A DNA stretch of 64,000 nt. Origin: Ornithodoros turicata (taxonomy: Eukaryota; Arthropoda; Arachnida; Ixodida; Argasidae). The stretch spans positions 90,582,668-90,646,667 of the forward strand of contig NC_088203.1 of assembly GCF_037126465.1 (NCBI RefSeq), given 5' to 3'. The notes beneath the pieces were generated by a model. The model was given only the letters and a program-made list of their open reading frames with translations, was not told the origin of the DNA and did not search any database. Shown here in pieces: positions 21,827 through 31,899 of the stretch. Made by a program: the position numbers and the translations under genes. Numbering within the stretch: position 1 is the first letter of the stretch; each line of letters opens with the position of its first letter.

Positions 21827-22671
21827 CAGGGTGTTTCACCTAAGGTGATAAAAAATTCTAACTGGCTGCGTACTCGCCGGAGGATTGTCGGACTTTTTGC
21901 AGTGACCTTCTGGAAACTTTTGTCACCATTGAGGAAGGCTTTGAACAATTTTTAATTGCGGGAAATTTATTTTTTCAATTGAACTTTGAAAATTGCAAAG
22001 CGAACCTCACTTTTTTCTTCTTTTTTTTTAAACAGAAATATGGAGTCCTCCACCGATGACCACACATCCAACCGAAACTATGCACAGTATCGCTACAGAA
22101 ATAGTCTTAAAAAATTAGTAAAAATTCGGCTTTAGCCCCGCCTGCTTGAGTGTCGCAAAGAAAAGCGCACCGTATTTGCGGAGAGAGGAGGAATTGTTCC
22201 CGACTCTTGTTTTACCTTTCTTTGCACCGAGTTGACCTTGATGCTGGTGACAACCGACTTATTACAGAGAAAGCAAAACAACCGTCTTATCACAAAGAAG
22301 CCAAGACAAATGAAGGCGGGGACATTTTCTCGTCTACACGCAGATTTCGCGCTCGCTTCTCTGCAAAAATCAAGCAGGCGGGGCTAAAGCGTATTTTTTA
22401 CTAATTTCTTTCGGCTATTTCTGTTTCGATACTGTGCATGGTTTTCGTTGGGTGTGCGCTTATCCGTGGAGGATATCGTATTTCTGTATAAGGTCCGCTT
22501 GGCAATTTTCAAAGTTCAATTGAAAAAAATTAATTTACCAAATTAAAAATTCTCCAAAACCTTCCTCAATGATGGTAAAAGTTTCCAGAAGGTAAATGCC
22601 CGAAGTCCGACGATCCTCCGGCGAGTGCGTCGCCAGTTATAATTTTTTATCACCTTAGGCGAAACACCCTG
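21827..22671. mobile_element. Fold-back TIR element with long arms
   Basis: The ends CAGGGTGTTTCACCTAAGGT (21827) and ACCTTAGGCGAAACACCCTG (to 22671) are inverted complements, flanked by TATA on both sides (TA target). Pairing continues inward for roughly 300 bp per arm. It includes GATAAAAAATTCTAACTGGC and its diverged partner, TCAATTGAACTTTGAAAATTG with its complement, and AGCCCCGCCTGC with GCAGGCGGGGCT. The central ~200 bp are unpaired and non-coding. Total length is 845 bp. Inference: a mariner/Tc1-type non-autonomous element. Confidence 0.85.
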
Positions 22672-23285
22672 TATATGTAGGCAGTAAAACACACAAAAGG
22701 AAGAGAGAAGAACCGCCTGTGGTTTTAAGTCTTGCGTGCCGAATACGGCCTGGACGCTGAGTGCAAGGGATGTGACACAGTGTCGAAAACCGCTTGAGAA
22801 TTTAATATAGTTGTGTTGCGACAAGAAGGCGCGAATTATCGTTATCACTTTGCAAATAAACCGTCCCGAGTTTCGAAAATCAGCTTCTTCTTCCACATTA
22901 CATCGCGGAAGGCATTCACTTCCAGGTCCTTGATAACTTCAGTGATTCAGTTTGTCAGAGCAGAGAGTTTCTTCTTGCTGTCAACATGAAATAAATCGAT
23001 GGGTATATACTACACGCGACGAGTGCCAATGGAGCTAATAAAAAGAGCCTTCTGTTTGAGCAACAGCCTCGTAAGCTTTGTTTTTTCTATAAAAACCGTC
23101 GCATACTAAAAAAGAATGAAATCATTCAGATATGAGACTGACCTGTCTTGATTGACATGTAGAGACAGAGCGCCGAGAAGACGCACACATAAATTTATAT
23201 ATATACGTAGTATACTATATTTAAGCAGGAAAAATCAGAAGACGACAAAGAGCTTACAGGATAGGCTTACATAGACTTATATATA
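22672..23285. other. No recognisable gene
   Basis: No ORF or repeat is recognised. TATATATAC-rich sequence precedes the next element. Confidence 0.45.
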
Positions 23286-23880
23286 CAGGGTGTCCCAGCT
23301 AAATGCGAACAGTTTTTTTTTTAATATATATATATATATATATATCACTTTTTTCGAGACGAAGTCAGTTGCAATATAGCATATGCTGAAGGGCACTCCT
23401 TAAGAGGGCACCAGCAAACTCCTAAGGCAATGCCTTAGGAGTTTGCTGCAAATTAACGTTTTTAATTATAAATGCTGCGAAGTTGTCCCAATGAGAACAT
23501 CTGGTCTCTTTGGTCAACTAATACCGTAGCCGTTTTCAGAACAAAAATCCGTTCGATAGACCGTTCGCAAAAAAAAATTCGTGAAGGAACACCATTTTTT
23601 TCTTTATTTGTTCATTGCGCATCTCCAGAGGCACGTCTTCCCTTCACTCCCAATGTGAGAGGGTGAAGGAGCACAGTGCCGCCTCATGCGTCGAAGATGA
23701 GCTTTAACTTACGGAAACAAAACAAAAACAAATGTATCGGGTGGCGCTATCGGAACTGTCCTTTTCTTGGGTTGTATTTTCTGTTTTCTTTTAATCTTTT
23801 TCCAGGACGCAAGAGGCGATAGTGTGCTCTTTCACCCTCTCACATTGGGAGTGAAGGGAAGACGTGCCTTTGATCTTTTT
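23286..23880. mobile_element. Candidate CAGGGTGTCCCAG-ended element with internal palindromes
   Basis: It begins with CAGGGTGTCCCAGCTAAATG after TATA, the same style of end as the elements at 21827 and 58274. An AT microsatellite follows at about 23324-23346. A near-perfect palindrome lies at 23412-23448. An imperfect inverted pair of about 50 bases (AGGCACGTCTTCCCTTCACT near 23630 and its complement ending near 23871) encloses the distal part. The right end is uncertain. Confidence 0.45.
23412..23448. repeat. 37-bp palindrome (18-bp arms, 1-nt centre)
   Basis: CAGCAAACTCCTAAGGCA, a single A, then TGCCTTAGGAGTTTGCTG. The arms are perfectly complementary. Confidence 0.95.
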
Positions 23881-23913
23881 GACGTCGCGTGGAACACTTC
23901 GCGTTACAGACCG

Positions 23914-24198
23914 TAGACTGTAAGAAAAAAAAAGGGTGTGAAAAGGTGGTAACTTCTATAGTTACCACCGAGGTCAACATAGCGTCTGATAAAGGGTGTA
24001 AAAGAGTGGCAAAAGCAATTATCACATACCTAAATTGCTACAAAAAGGCGTACGCCCCCTCGCTCACCGAATCAGATGCGGTAACCTTATCATTCGTAGA
24101 TAGCATGTAGAACTTTGCAACCTTTTAGGCACAACATATGCGACAACTATTACCTCCTAAAAGGTGTAACTGCTCCACCCTTTTTTCTAAAAGTGTAG
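23914..24198. mobile_element. Candidate MITE with AGAAAAAAGGGTG termini
   Basis: The left end (about TAGACTGTAAGAAAAAAAAA then GGGTG) resembles the inverse of the right end (CACCCTTTTTTCTAAAAGTG then TAG). Internally, GGTGGTAAC/GTTACCACC and CCTTTTAGG/CCTAAAAGG pairs occur. It adjoins the 3' end of the next LINE. Weaker than the other TIR calls. Confidence 0.5.
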
Positions 24199-24199
24199 A

Positions 24200-26290
24200 T
24201 AAGAGGAATAACGACAGAAATAAGAATAGGCTACAATATTCACAAAAGATATCAGACGGGAAGAAAAGCAATAATGACGGTGGCCGGATTGACAGAAGGA
24301 ACGAGAGGGGACATTAATGGTATCGGCGTGACCGCTTGAACCAGATTATTATACAGTGCGTTATGCTACGTAAAGTTGAGTAATGGCAGCCTTGAAACGA
24401 GCAGAATCATGAATATAGACAAGAGATTCCGGCAGGTGGTTCCAGTCGCGAATCGTTTTAGGAAAGAAGGAGTGCATGAAGAAATGAGAATATGGAGTTT
24501 TGATCTTGTGGGCGTGGTCATGACATGAAGAAACGTAGTCAGCTGGGGAAGAAAAACGATCGCGGGTACTTGTGTTATGAAATAATTTGTGAAAAAGTCA
24601 CAAGCATGAAACTGCTCGTCTTTATACGTTCAAAGCAAGGTCCCATTTTAGTTGTGAGACACTATAGTCCGGTGAATAAGTGATGAAACGTGCAGGCCTG
24701 TTCTGGACTGATTCCTAAGCATTTATTAGATATTCCTAATGTGGGTCCAAAACAGTGGAGGCGTATTCTAGCTTGGATATTACGAAAGCGCGATTTGATA
24801 AGCTTAATGTGGGATGGAGCGAGTGCAAGATGGTGACGAGAATATCCAATGGTCCTGTCGGCTTCCGGGACAATTTTGTCAATGCGATAAGGCTAACGAA
24901 TGGTCGATTCCAAATGCAGGTCAAGATATTTGTACGTAGGGACACATATCAGATGAGAGCCATTAGCAAGTAAGATGAAGAAATGTGAGAAGAAGAACGT
25001 GATAAAGTCATGACCTTGCATTTGGTGACGTTGAAAAGACATGGGAGCCTAGTGAAAAAATGGCTGAGAAGCAAGCGAGCTGGTGAAGATGATGCATAAT
25101 GTGTGGGGATGCATAATGTGGGGGTTATGGGAATATATAATGTGTTCCATTAACGAGACTAGGGACTTCGTGTTGTGTCTGTCCCTTCGTGTTCCCTATT
25201 CTCGGGGTTGCACATTATGCATGAGCCAAGTGTTACACCATCTCGATATAGCGTGTAAATCTAAGTCCTCCTGAAGAAGACCATGGTCAGCACTGGACGC
25301 CATTTTCCTATATAAGACCGAGTCGTCCGTGGAAAGCCGAACGGCACTTCTGACGGACAGGGGTAAATCATTTATATAAACATGAAATAAAACAGGGTCA
25401 AGAACGGGCCTCTGAGGAACACCTGAGTGTACTCGAATGAAGCTCAATAGTGTGTTGTTAGTGAAAACCGCCTGTTTACGGTCAGACGGAAAGGCTGTGA
25501 CCCAGGTTAAGACTAAAGGGTCAAGATTTAAAAGAAGTTTACGGAGTAAAGATGCCGGACGACATGGGAATATATAATGTGTTCCATTAACATGCAAGGA
25601 ATGCTGGTTCGTGAAATTGGCCTATAATTACAGCGAGTAAAGGCATCACCACTTTTGAAGTAGGGATAACTTTGTGGCGACGCGCCAGTTGCCGGGAACT
25701 TGTTCCATTAGCAATGATTGATTGAAGATTAGTGCCAGGATCTGACTAGATGTTGCCGAAGCATTCTTAAGTACTTTGGGGTTGATGTTTTCACAGCCAG
25801 GAGATGATGACGGCCGTGTGCACTCAATAAACTTAGCAACACCAAGATGGTCAATAGAGATACCAAGCATCGTGACACTGTCTAACACGTGAACATGAGA
25901 AACATCAAAGGCACTTTCAGAAGCGAACGTTAAGGAAAAGTAATTATTTAGAAAGGCAGCACTTTGCTCTAAAGGCACAACATCACCAGAACCACCTCTC
26001 AATTGGATACGACAGTCCGTACTTGGGTTTATAACCTTCCAGAACGTTCTAGTGTTATTGCTTAAGGGAGTAGAGATGGTCGTGTTGAAAAACGAGCGTT
26101 TCGCTTCTTTCATTGCTAGATTATATTCCTTGGCTGCCACTTCATACGTCTCCCAGGCGGAGCCGCTGTTGCGCGTCATCGCTTTGCGGTGCGCACGCTT
26201 CTTTTCGTTGGCCAAGCGATCTGTAATCATGGTCGATAGCTCGCGCACTTCAAACACTCCAACGCGGTCAAAATGTTTAATCCCTGGTTG
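24200..26290 (-). pseudogene. CR1/Jockey-like LINE ORF2 remnant with internal rearrangement
   Basis: On the minus strand from about 26290: the pre-RT linker (LANEKKRAHRKAMTR, SAWETYEVAAKEYNLAMKEA, NNTRTFWKVINP), LGVAKFIECTRPSSSPGCEN, and the RT entry YFKSGDAFTRCNYRPISRTS-IPCMLMEHIIYSHV. A deletion of roughly 80-100 residues removes the first catalytic motif. The gene resumes with LLNLDPLVLTWVTAF, RVHSGVPQRPVLDPVLFHVY, and a mutated catalytic block RLSTDDSVLYRKM, where the first residue of Y-x-D-D is Ser. The thumb part follows (KCKVMTLSRS, FVISKLEYASTVLDPH), then KTIRDWNHLPESLVYIHDSA near the C-terminus, stopping near 24370. The 3' UTR ends at about 24200. A 26-bp phrase is duplicated inside it. 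The element is non-functional. Confidence 0.85.
25129..25590. repeat. 26-bp direct repeat flanking an RT segment
   Basis: GGGAATATATAATGTGTTCC-ATTAAC occurs at about 25129-25154 and at about 25565-25590. The second copy is the native LINE codon string for LMEHIIYS. The first sits out of place after the RT palm segment. This marks a local duplication or template switch inside the LINE remnant. Confidence 0.8.
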
Positions 26291-26499
26291 GTGGTTAGAA
26301 TATTTATTGCTTTATTCTTTATCTCCTAATTATTTACTTTGTTTATTTGTTTTATTCATCTTTCATTTATTTTCTTTCTTTGCGGAATAGCACGCCGACA
26401 TCCCGTTTGGCTGACCTTTCCGTTTTTTTTCCCCCTTTCGTCTGATAAATATATCCCCCCCTCGGTTATAGTTCGGGTCTGAGAGCTCTTGATATGGTA

Positions 26500-26576
26500 T
26501 AGTTAGGTCAGGTTAGGTAAGGTATAGGTTAGGGTAGGTAAGGTATAGTTTAGGTATAGATTAGGTATAGTTATAT
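26500..26576. repeat. Degenerate TTAGG/TATAGG-rich repeat
   Basis: A run of imperfect units (GTTAGGTCAGGTTAGGTAAG, GTATAGGTTAGGGTAGG, TTTAGGTATAGATTAGG) contains five TTAGG words. TTAGG is the usual arthropod telomere repeat, but here the spacing is irregular. It could be a degenerate interstitial telomeric-like tract or just a simple repeat. Confidence 0.7.
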
Positions 26577-27096
26577 GGTCTAGTATTGTTCAGAAGGAGC
26601 TTCAGGTCGCGTAAGTGAGAATGAATTGGGGGGGGGGGGGGGAGAGTATAGCTGCTGGTGATGAAACTCCCCAATCATCATCACAAAATAAAGTTGCTGT
26701 TGTTTTGAATTTCCATCTGTAGCATATGGAACTTTCTTGCATGACAATGTCCGCATGCAACCACGAGCACCCTGTACTATCGGCTAGCGAAGAGGAAGGC
26801 CATACCGGAGCGTCTCTTCCGTCTGTTGCTTGTGTTCGGTCACCCCCAGCGTGATCCAGGCGCATAGCACAAGAACAGGAACAAGGTAACCAGGAACAAG
26901 AAATATGCAGACTGAAACCAATTAATTCTAAAAGAAAATCATAAAGTGTCGACGCGTGCTTTTTTTTTTTCTCTCTCTCTCTCGAATATTCTTCGAATAT
27001 TCGAAAGGGTTCTGAAACAGTCCGAGGTAAAATTCAAAAGTTAGGTGTTCTTGTTCAATTAGTGAGCGGATGAAAATTAGTGGCTCACTACTGCAC
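26577..27096. other. No recognisable gene
   Basis: It contains a G run of 15 bases at about 26628-26642, the short tract AATAAAGTTGCTGTTGTTTT, and a T-run followed by CTCTCTCTCTC at about 26961-26983. Confidence 0.5.
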
Positions 27097-27110
27097 GCTC
27101 AGTGCTTACC

Positions 27111-27401
27111 AGCTCCCGTGGCATAGTGGTTAGGATAATCGCTTTCCACGCCGAGACCGGCTGTGCTGTCTGAACCGGCTGTGAACTGTAACCGGCTGTG
27201 CTGTCTGAGGTTTTCCCCTGGGTTTTCCGAAGACGTTCCAGACGAATGTCGGCACACTTCCCCTTGAAGTCGGCCCAGGACGCACACTAACCGCCCTGTC
27301 CCCCCACTCCTTCCTGCTGTCCTCTCTCCACCTGTACATATCTGTACGCCGCTCATAGCCACAGTTGCTTCGCGGCGCTAACACAGAATTTAAACAAAAA
27401 T
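27111..27401 (+). mobile_element. tRNA-derived SINE (family B) with target duplication
   Basis: The head CTCCCGTGGCATAGTGGTTA (A-box region), CGCTTTCCACGCCGAGACC, then the body CTGTCTGAGGTTTTCC, CAGACGAATGTCGGCACA, CCTTGAAGTCGGCCCAGGAC, TGTACGCCGCTCATAGCCAC and an A-rich end. The usual B box is missing and is replaced by three tandem ACCGGCTGTG units. The flanks GCTCAGTGCTT (27097-27107) and GCTCAGTTCTT (27402-27412) look like an 11-bp target duplication with one change. Confidence 0.85.
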
Positions 27402-27412
27402 GCTCAGTTCTT

Positions 27413-29134
27413 GTCCGATGTCTCAGGGATGCCCACTCAAAAGAAGGTTTTAGATATAGCGCCACCTGTTTACGAATTATTCAGCCGGGAGACGTCTCGG
27501 GAAACACCACGTGCACATGTCGCGTAGTAAATTAGAAGTCTCCTAATTAATCGCAGACTTCCAATGAGGTTTGTTTTAATCTTATTTAATCATTTCCGTA
27601 GCTTCCCATTCCACAGAGGAGGAGGGTGGATATGTTTAATATAGTGAAAAGGAAATGTCAGCCAGGCTAATGCCAGCTTGCTATTCCAAAAAAAGGAGGA
27701 TCGGCGCGCGGCGCCATCGGCTTTCCGTTTTGGGATGTACTGCAATGTCCCGTCGTCTGCCCTTGTACGTTATTCAACTAATATCGTATAAAAATTGCGA
27801 CAGGCGGGGATAAGTAGTTGCATTCCACAATAATACTGCTTTGTTCGTTTCTTCGTGATAGCTGTGGTGCCTTCAACGGCAAGATGGAATGCACGACGAA
27901 GCTCCTCGAAGAATCCAGCGCTGGAATTTTGAATGTGATTTGCTCGTTCGTCGACCCACGTCCGACCATTATGCGCTCGAAGCCCCATTTCTAGATTCGT
28001 AATTTCTATGCGTGTCTTCCTATGTTGATAAAGTTAACATTTTAAAATGACGATTAGAGCGTACCTTTATAGTCATCCAAAGAATGTCTCGGTTGGCTAT
28101 ATAAAACCAGTTCCATTAGTTAGACATCGGAAGAATGTGGAATTTATATTTCAATAAAAAAAGCACTCCCATAATTATCCACGTAGCGTTGGCGAGTAAA
28201 AAGACACAGTGAAGTACCGCTACGTGGTGAAGGCCATTCCATAAGGCCCCGAATGTCTAACGAACATTATCATCTGCGCATGTGTGTTATTTTCATTTTC
28301 ACTGGTAAGAAAGATATTTTTACCAATTACTGCACAAATGAAGGAATGCACAACGCAGTAATCAGCTGAAAGAGATTACGTAGTGCATCGGCAATAACTG
28401 TTAAAACTATCCTATATGATAATTTCCTATGGCATATCATACATATATATATATATATAGCTGAAACGAAAAATGAAGCACAGACTATGAAGCTATGGGA
28501 AGGTAGAAAAAGGAGTTACTGCGAGTTTTCAGCCGTCAATTCAATTTAACGATGACTCAGTTAGGCACTACCAAAGTGCTCCGCGAATTATTATTGTGGA
28601 TTGAACGAGAGTACCAGAACTTCTGTTTAATTCCTTATGTTCAGCTAGCTGTGCTCTGCGTGACGTTGAGATGAGTACATGTTAACTCATGCACGTCAGG
28701 TTCCTTACAAGGCATACGACCGGGAGGTGCTTGTCTGGGGAAATATGTGAGAGTTCCGTTGCCAATCAATGTATAGAATTTTTAGCCTAAATTAAGCAGG
28801 AGGGGCGATATTGAACTGTATCGACGTGGTGACGCCGTAAACTGTTCCTACGCAATGTTGCCGTCATGTGGCAGATACTTGTTGCGTCGACTGCGTATTG
28901 GGGCAGTTAGAAGTCTCAAACGTAATAGTTTGTAGAATAATGAATTGCATGTCTTTGAAATTATTCCGTCCTGGCCGTCGGGGCGGCAAGGACCCTGCGA
29001 ATGTTATATGCCACAATAACGAAAACACATCGACAGCACTTAAATATGCGCGAGACAGCAGTCATTTATATTCTGTCTACAAAGTTTCAGTGGCTAACAC
29101 GTAGCCATTGCCACGCCTTTGTGCCATTAAACAC

Positions 29135-29172
<38 letters not shown>

Positions 29173-30340
29173 GTATAGCGAAGAAATGGCATCTTGTTGT
29201 CAGTGTCTTTGAAACCGACATCTCAACGAATTACAGACATATTGGGGGGAATAATTTGTGAGGTTGCCAAAGTGAAATTCATCACTGAACGCTTTCATTA
29301 GCTCGTGTAACTAAAACTGTTAATGTATAACTTCATTTCTCGATAAGAACTTCTGCTTCCTGCTTCCGTGTAACCCCCTGTGCTTGCGTGTACAACCACT
29401 ACAAAATTTCGACTTCCGGTAAAACGAGGTTTTCCCGAGGGTATGTGTTTCCTAAGTTGTAGTTAGCGTACTTGTCGTAGTATATTCAGTGTATCGCAAC
29501 TTTAGATCTTCAGAGGCATTGTGACCAACGACTTTCCAGGCAGCACAAGCATTGCTAGTATGGCCAATATTGGACAAATGTTGCGCCGATTGATGTGCTG
29601 TGCAGATGCTGTGCTGCTTCGGTCGGTTGCACAATGTGAACGTCCTTAACGCCCACGGAAAACATTCCTCATTCATTAATGTGCTTTTCTTCTTGTCCTT
29701 TCTTTTTGAGCAATAATTCTTAACAATTTCTTCATGCGTTCGTAAGGCAAAGACAGGAAGTTTATGCTGACGGCGTACTTTAACCGCTTGTTGCTTGTCA
29801 ACTCACCGCAACAAGTTAGAAATGTGACAGAGAAGGCTTAATATTAAGTTGCTAGCACATTTGAGCCGTGTGTACAAAAAAAAAAAAAAACAGAGTCGTA
29901 AAACAGAGCCGTGTGTACAAAAAAAAAAGAAAAGAAATTGAGTCTGGCCGGGAGGAGTAGCCTAAAGAGGAGGCTCGACGTGTCAATCAAACTTGGGCGC
30001 TTCCATTGGTCGCTCCTTTCTATGGGGCTCACTATGAAACCAAAATTTCCCCATTATCGAGGAGGTGTTGCTTGGAAAGGCGAAGCGGGGACTTCGTGAC
30101 AAAAAAAAAAAAAAATATGTTGAAAAATTTATAAGCTACTTTAATTCCATTCTGCGAGTGTATACGTACATCCTCTTGTAACTAATTGCAAAATCAGCTT
30201 CAGCGTTTGCTCCGCCATCATTATCTACGCGAAACTGACACGTTTCGTCGCTAACGTTAGGCCTAGGGATGACCGCGAACCCAAGAAAGTAGCCGGAAAG
30301 ATGCCACTGATGCGTTTTTGTTTGCAGTTTGCATGTCGTC
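27413..30340. other. Non-coding stretch with microsatellites
   Basis: It contains an AT run at about 28441-28459, a CT run at about 29141-29170, and poly-A runs at about 29876-29890, 29920-29930 and 30102-30114. GAGCCGTGTGTACAAAAAAA is duplicated at about 29864 and 29906. No gene or element end was identified. Confidence 0.5.
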
Positions 30341-30648
30341 CAATCGTACACATCGCTCCCGTGGCGTAGTGGTTAAGATGGTCGCTTTCCACGCCGAGAC
30401 TGGGAGGTGACACGGGTTCGAATCATGTCACCGGCTCTGCTGTCTGAGGTTTTCCCGGGGTTTTCCGAAGACTTTCCAGACGAATGTCGGCACAGTTCCC
30501 CTTGAAGTCGGCCCAGGACGCACACTAACCCCCTATCCCCCACCCCTTCCTGCTGTCCTCTCTCCATCTGTCCACGTCTGTACGCCGCTCATAGCCACAG
30601 CTGCTTCGTGGCGCTGACACGGAATTAAAAAAACAATCGTACACATCG
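30341..30648 (+). mobile_element. Full-length tRNA-derived SINE (family B) with perfect 15-bp target duplication
   Basis: CAATCGTACACATCG at 30341-30355 and 30634-30648 flanks the 278-bp element (30356-30633). The head CTCCCGTGGCGTAGTGGTTA and GGGTTCGAATC supply the pol III A and B boxes. The body carries CAGACGAATGTCGGCACA, GAAGTCGGCCCAGGACGCAC and TGTACGCCGCTCATAGCCAC, and ends in GGAATTAAAAAAA. This is the best reference copy of the family in the window. It would have been transcribed by RNA polymerase III and mobilised by a LINE. Confidence 0.93.
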
Positions 30649-31117
30649 TCCAATTTTATTTCTCACACATATTTCCCAATTGATAATTCCATTTCTTAAG
30701 TCACGTGATTAAAAGTTCATACCGGCAGCCATCTGTGTACGATGGGGTGGGTTACGTCTTAATCGCCGTTGTTAGCCACACAGAAGTGGGCATCGTCACG
30801 ACTATAGCAAAAAAAAAAAAAAAAATCCGGGTGGATGTTGGAGGATGAAGGGTGGAGATGGCTAGGGGGCGCGAGAGCACGTCGGGGAGTGCAAAGGGCT
30901 AGAGGGGTCGTTGGGCAAAACCCGCCTCCTAAGGAGCCGTTCTGCCGCTCTCCTGGCCAATCAGTTCTGCCAGCAACCGTTCCTGCTAAATTTCTGCAGT
31001 TCTGCGTCCTCCCGAGTCCCGACATGCCTCTCTCCATCCAGATGTCGTTGATAAACGTGGTCGCAAAATCCATTGTTTATGGTGTGTCTGAATGGATATC
31101 TGTTCCAATCCAAACCA
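30649..31117. other. No recognisable gene
   Basis: A poly-A run lies at 30809-30825. The forward frame over 30835-31070 has no recognisable motif. Confidence 0.45.
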
Positions 31118-31171
31118 ATCGACGCAAGCGGCAACTGTTGAACATGTTCAACAGTTGCCGCTTGCGTCGAT
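31118..31171. repeat. Perfect 54-bp palindrome without spacer
   Basis: ATCGACGCAAGCGGCAACTG-TTGAACA is followed immediately by its exact reverse complement. The centre of symmetry is between 31144 and 31145 (ACA|TGT). Confidence 0.95.
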
Positions 31172-31284
31172 CCCTGTCGTATGAATGTGTGCATGAGTGT
31201 GCAAAAATGTAAGAGTGAAAGGAGAATGAGTGAGAGAGAGTGACTGGTCTGTCCCTTCAGATGACGCACCCTGGAAGTCGCTGA

Positions 31285-31385
31285 GAAGGCGTGTTAGCTT
31301 AACTCAATTGGTAGAGCCCTGGACCGGCAATCCAGAAGATGTGGGTTCGAGTCCTACAGCTGGCTAACCTTTTCAGTGACTTTCA
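31285..31385 (+). mobile_element. tRNA-like sequence, SINE head or tRNA pseudogene
   Basis: TTAGCTTAACTCAATTGGTA-GAGC matches an A-box region. CTGGA-CCGGCAA-TCCAG forms a perfect anticodon-type stem and loop (anticodon position GGC, but C instead of the usual T before it). GTGGG-TTCGAGT-CCTAC is a T arm with a B box, and GTTAGCT pairs with GGCTAAC. Four extra bases between the T arm and the acceptor strand rule out a normal tRNA. It reads on into TTTTCAGTGACTTTCATCTT, as in a repeat family. A functional tRNA is unlikely. Confidence 0.7.
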
Positions 31386-31617
31386 TCTTTCTTTTTTATA
31401 GACGACCTGCACTCATACGTCATTGATTACGTAGCGCCGCCGCGCAAAGCATGCTGGTGGGCACTATCCGCTTTATCAGCCTATCAGCCGACGCATTTTT
31501 CCCGCTTCTTGCCCACCACAGCAATAAATATAACCTTGAACCAGTCTTCTCGTGACGTTACAGGTTTGTGAACAGAGGGTTGTCTATACACGGCTCTCAG
31601 GTAAAATAAATTGCGTC
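31386..31617. other. Possible SINE continuation
   Basis: Sequence after the tRNA-like head, including CAATAAATATAACC near 31521. No ORF. Confidence 0.3.
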
Positions 31618-31899
31618 AATACTAGCTCCCTCTGCATAGGGTGAAGACAACTGCGTCGTCTGCTACGAATTTCCGCCATATTGACTCCCACGCACAGCTC
31701 GCGATACGCTCACAAACGTGCAAGCGATACGCTTAAAGACACACTGCTTTTCGGAGTTGAGTAAATTCGTAGCAATGGAGGTTTGAAAACGTTGGCGAAA
31801 TCGGTAGAGAGCGTTCATGCATGGTAAGCGTGGAAGTCAATATGGCGGCATTCGCTTCTACAAAGGGTGACACCACCCTACACAGAGGGAGCCAGTATT
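31618..31899. mobile_element. Candidate MITE with AATACTRGCTCCCTCTG termini
   Basis: AATACTAGCTCCCTCTGCAT at 31618 is matched by the inverse of GAGGGAGCCAGTATT ending at 31899. Imperfect pairing runs inward about 75 bases on each side, to CGCCATATTGACT-type blocks at 31673 and 31829. It is 282 bp long and non-coding. No clear target duplication. Confidence 0.7.

Noticed and set aside
31285..31385. Functional tRNA with anticodon GGC
   Set aside because: Four surplus bases between the T arm and the acceptor strand, C at the position before the anticodon, an imperfect D stem, and continuation into repeat-like sequence.
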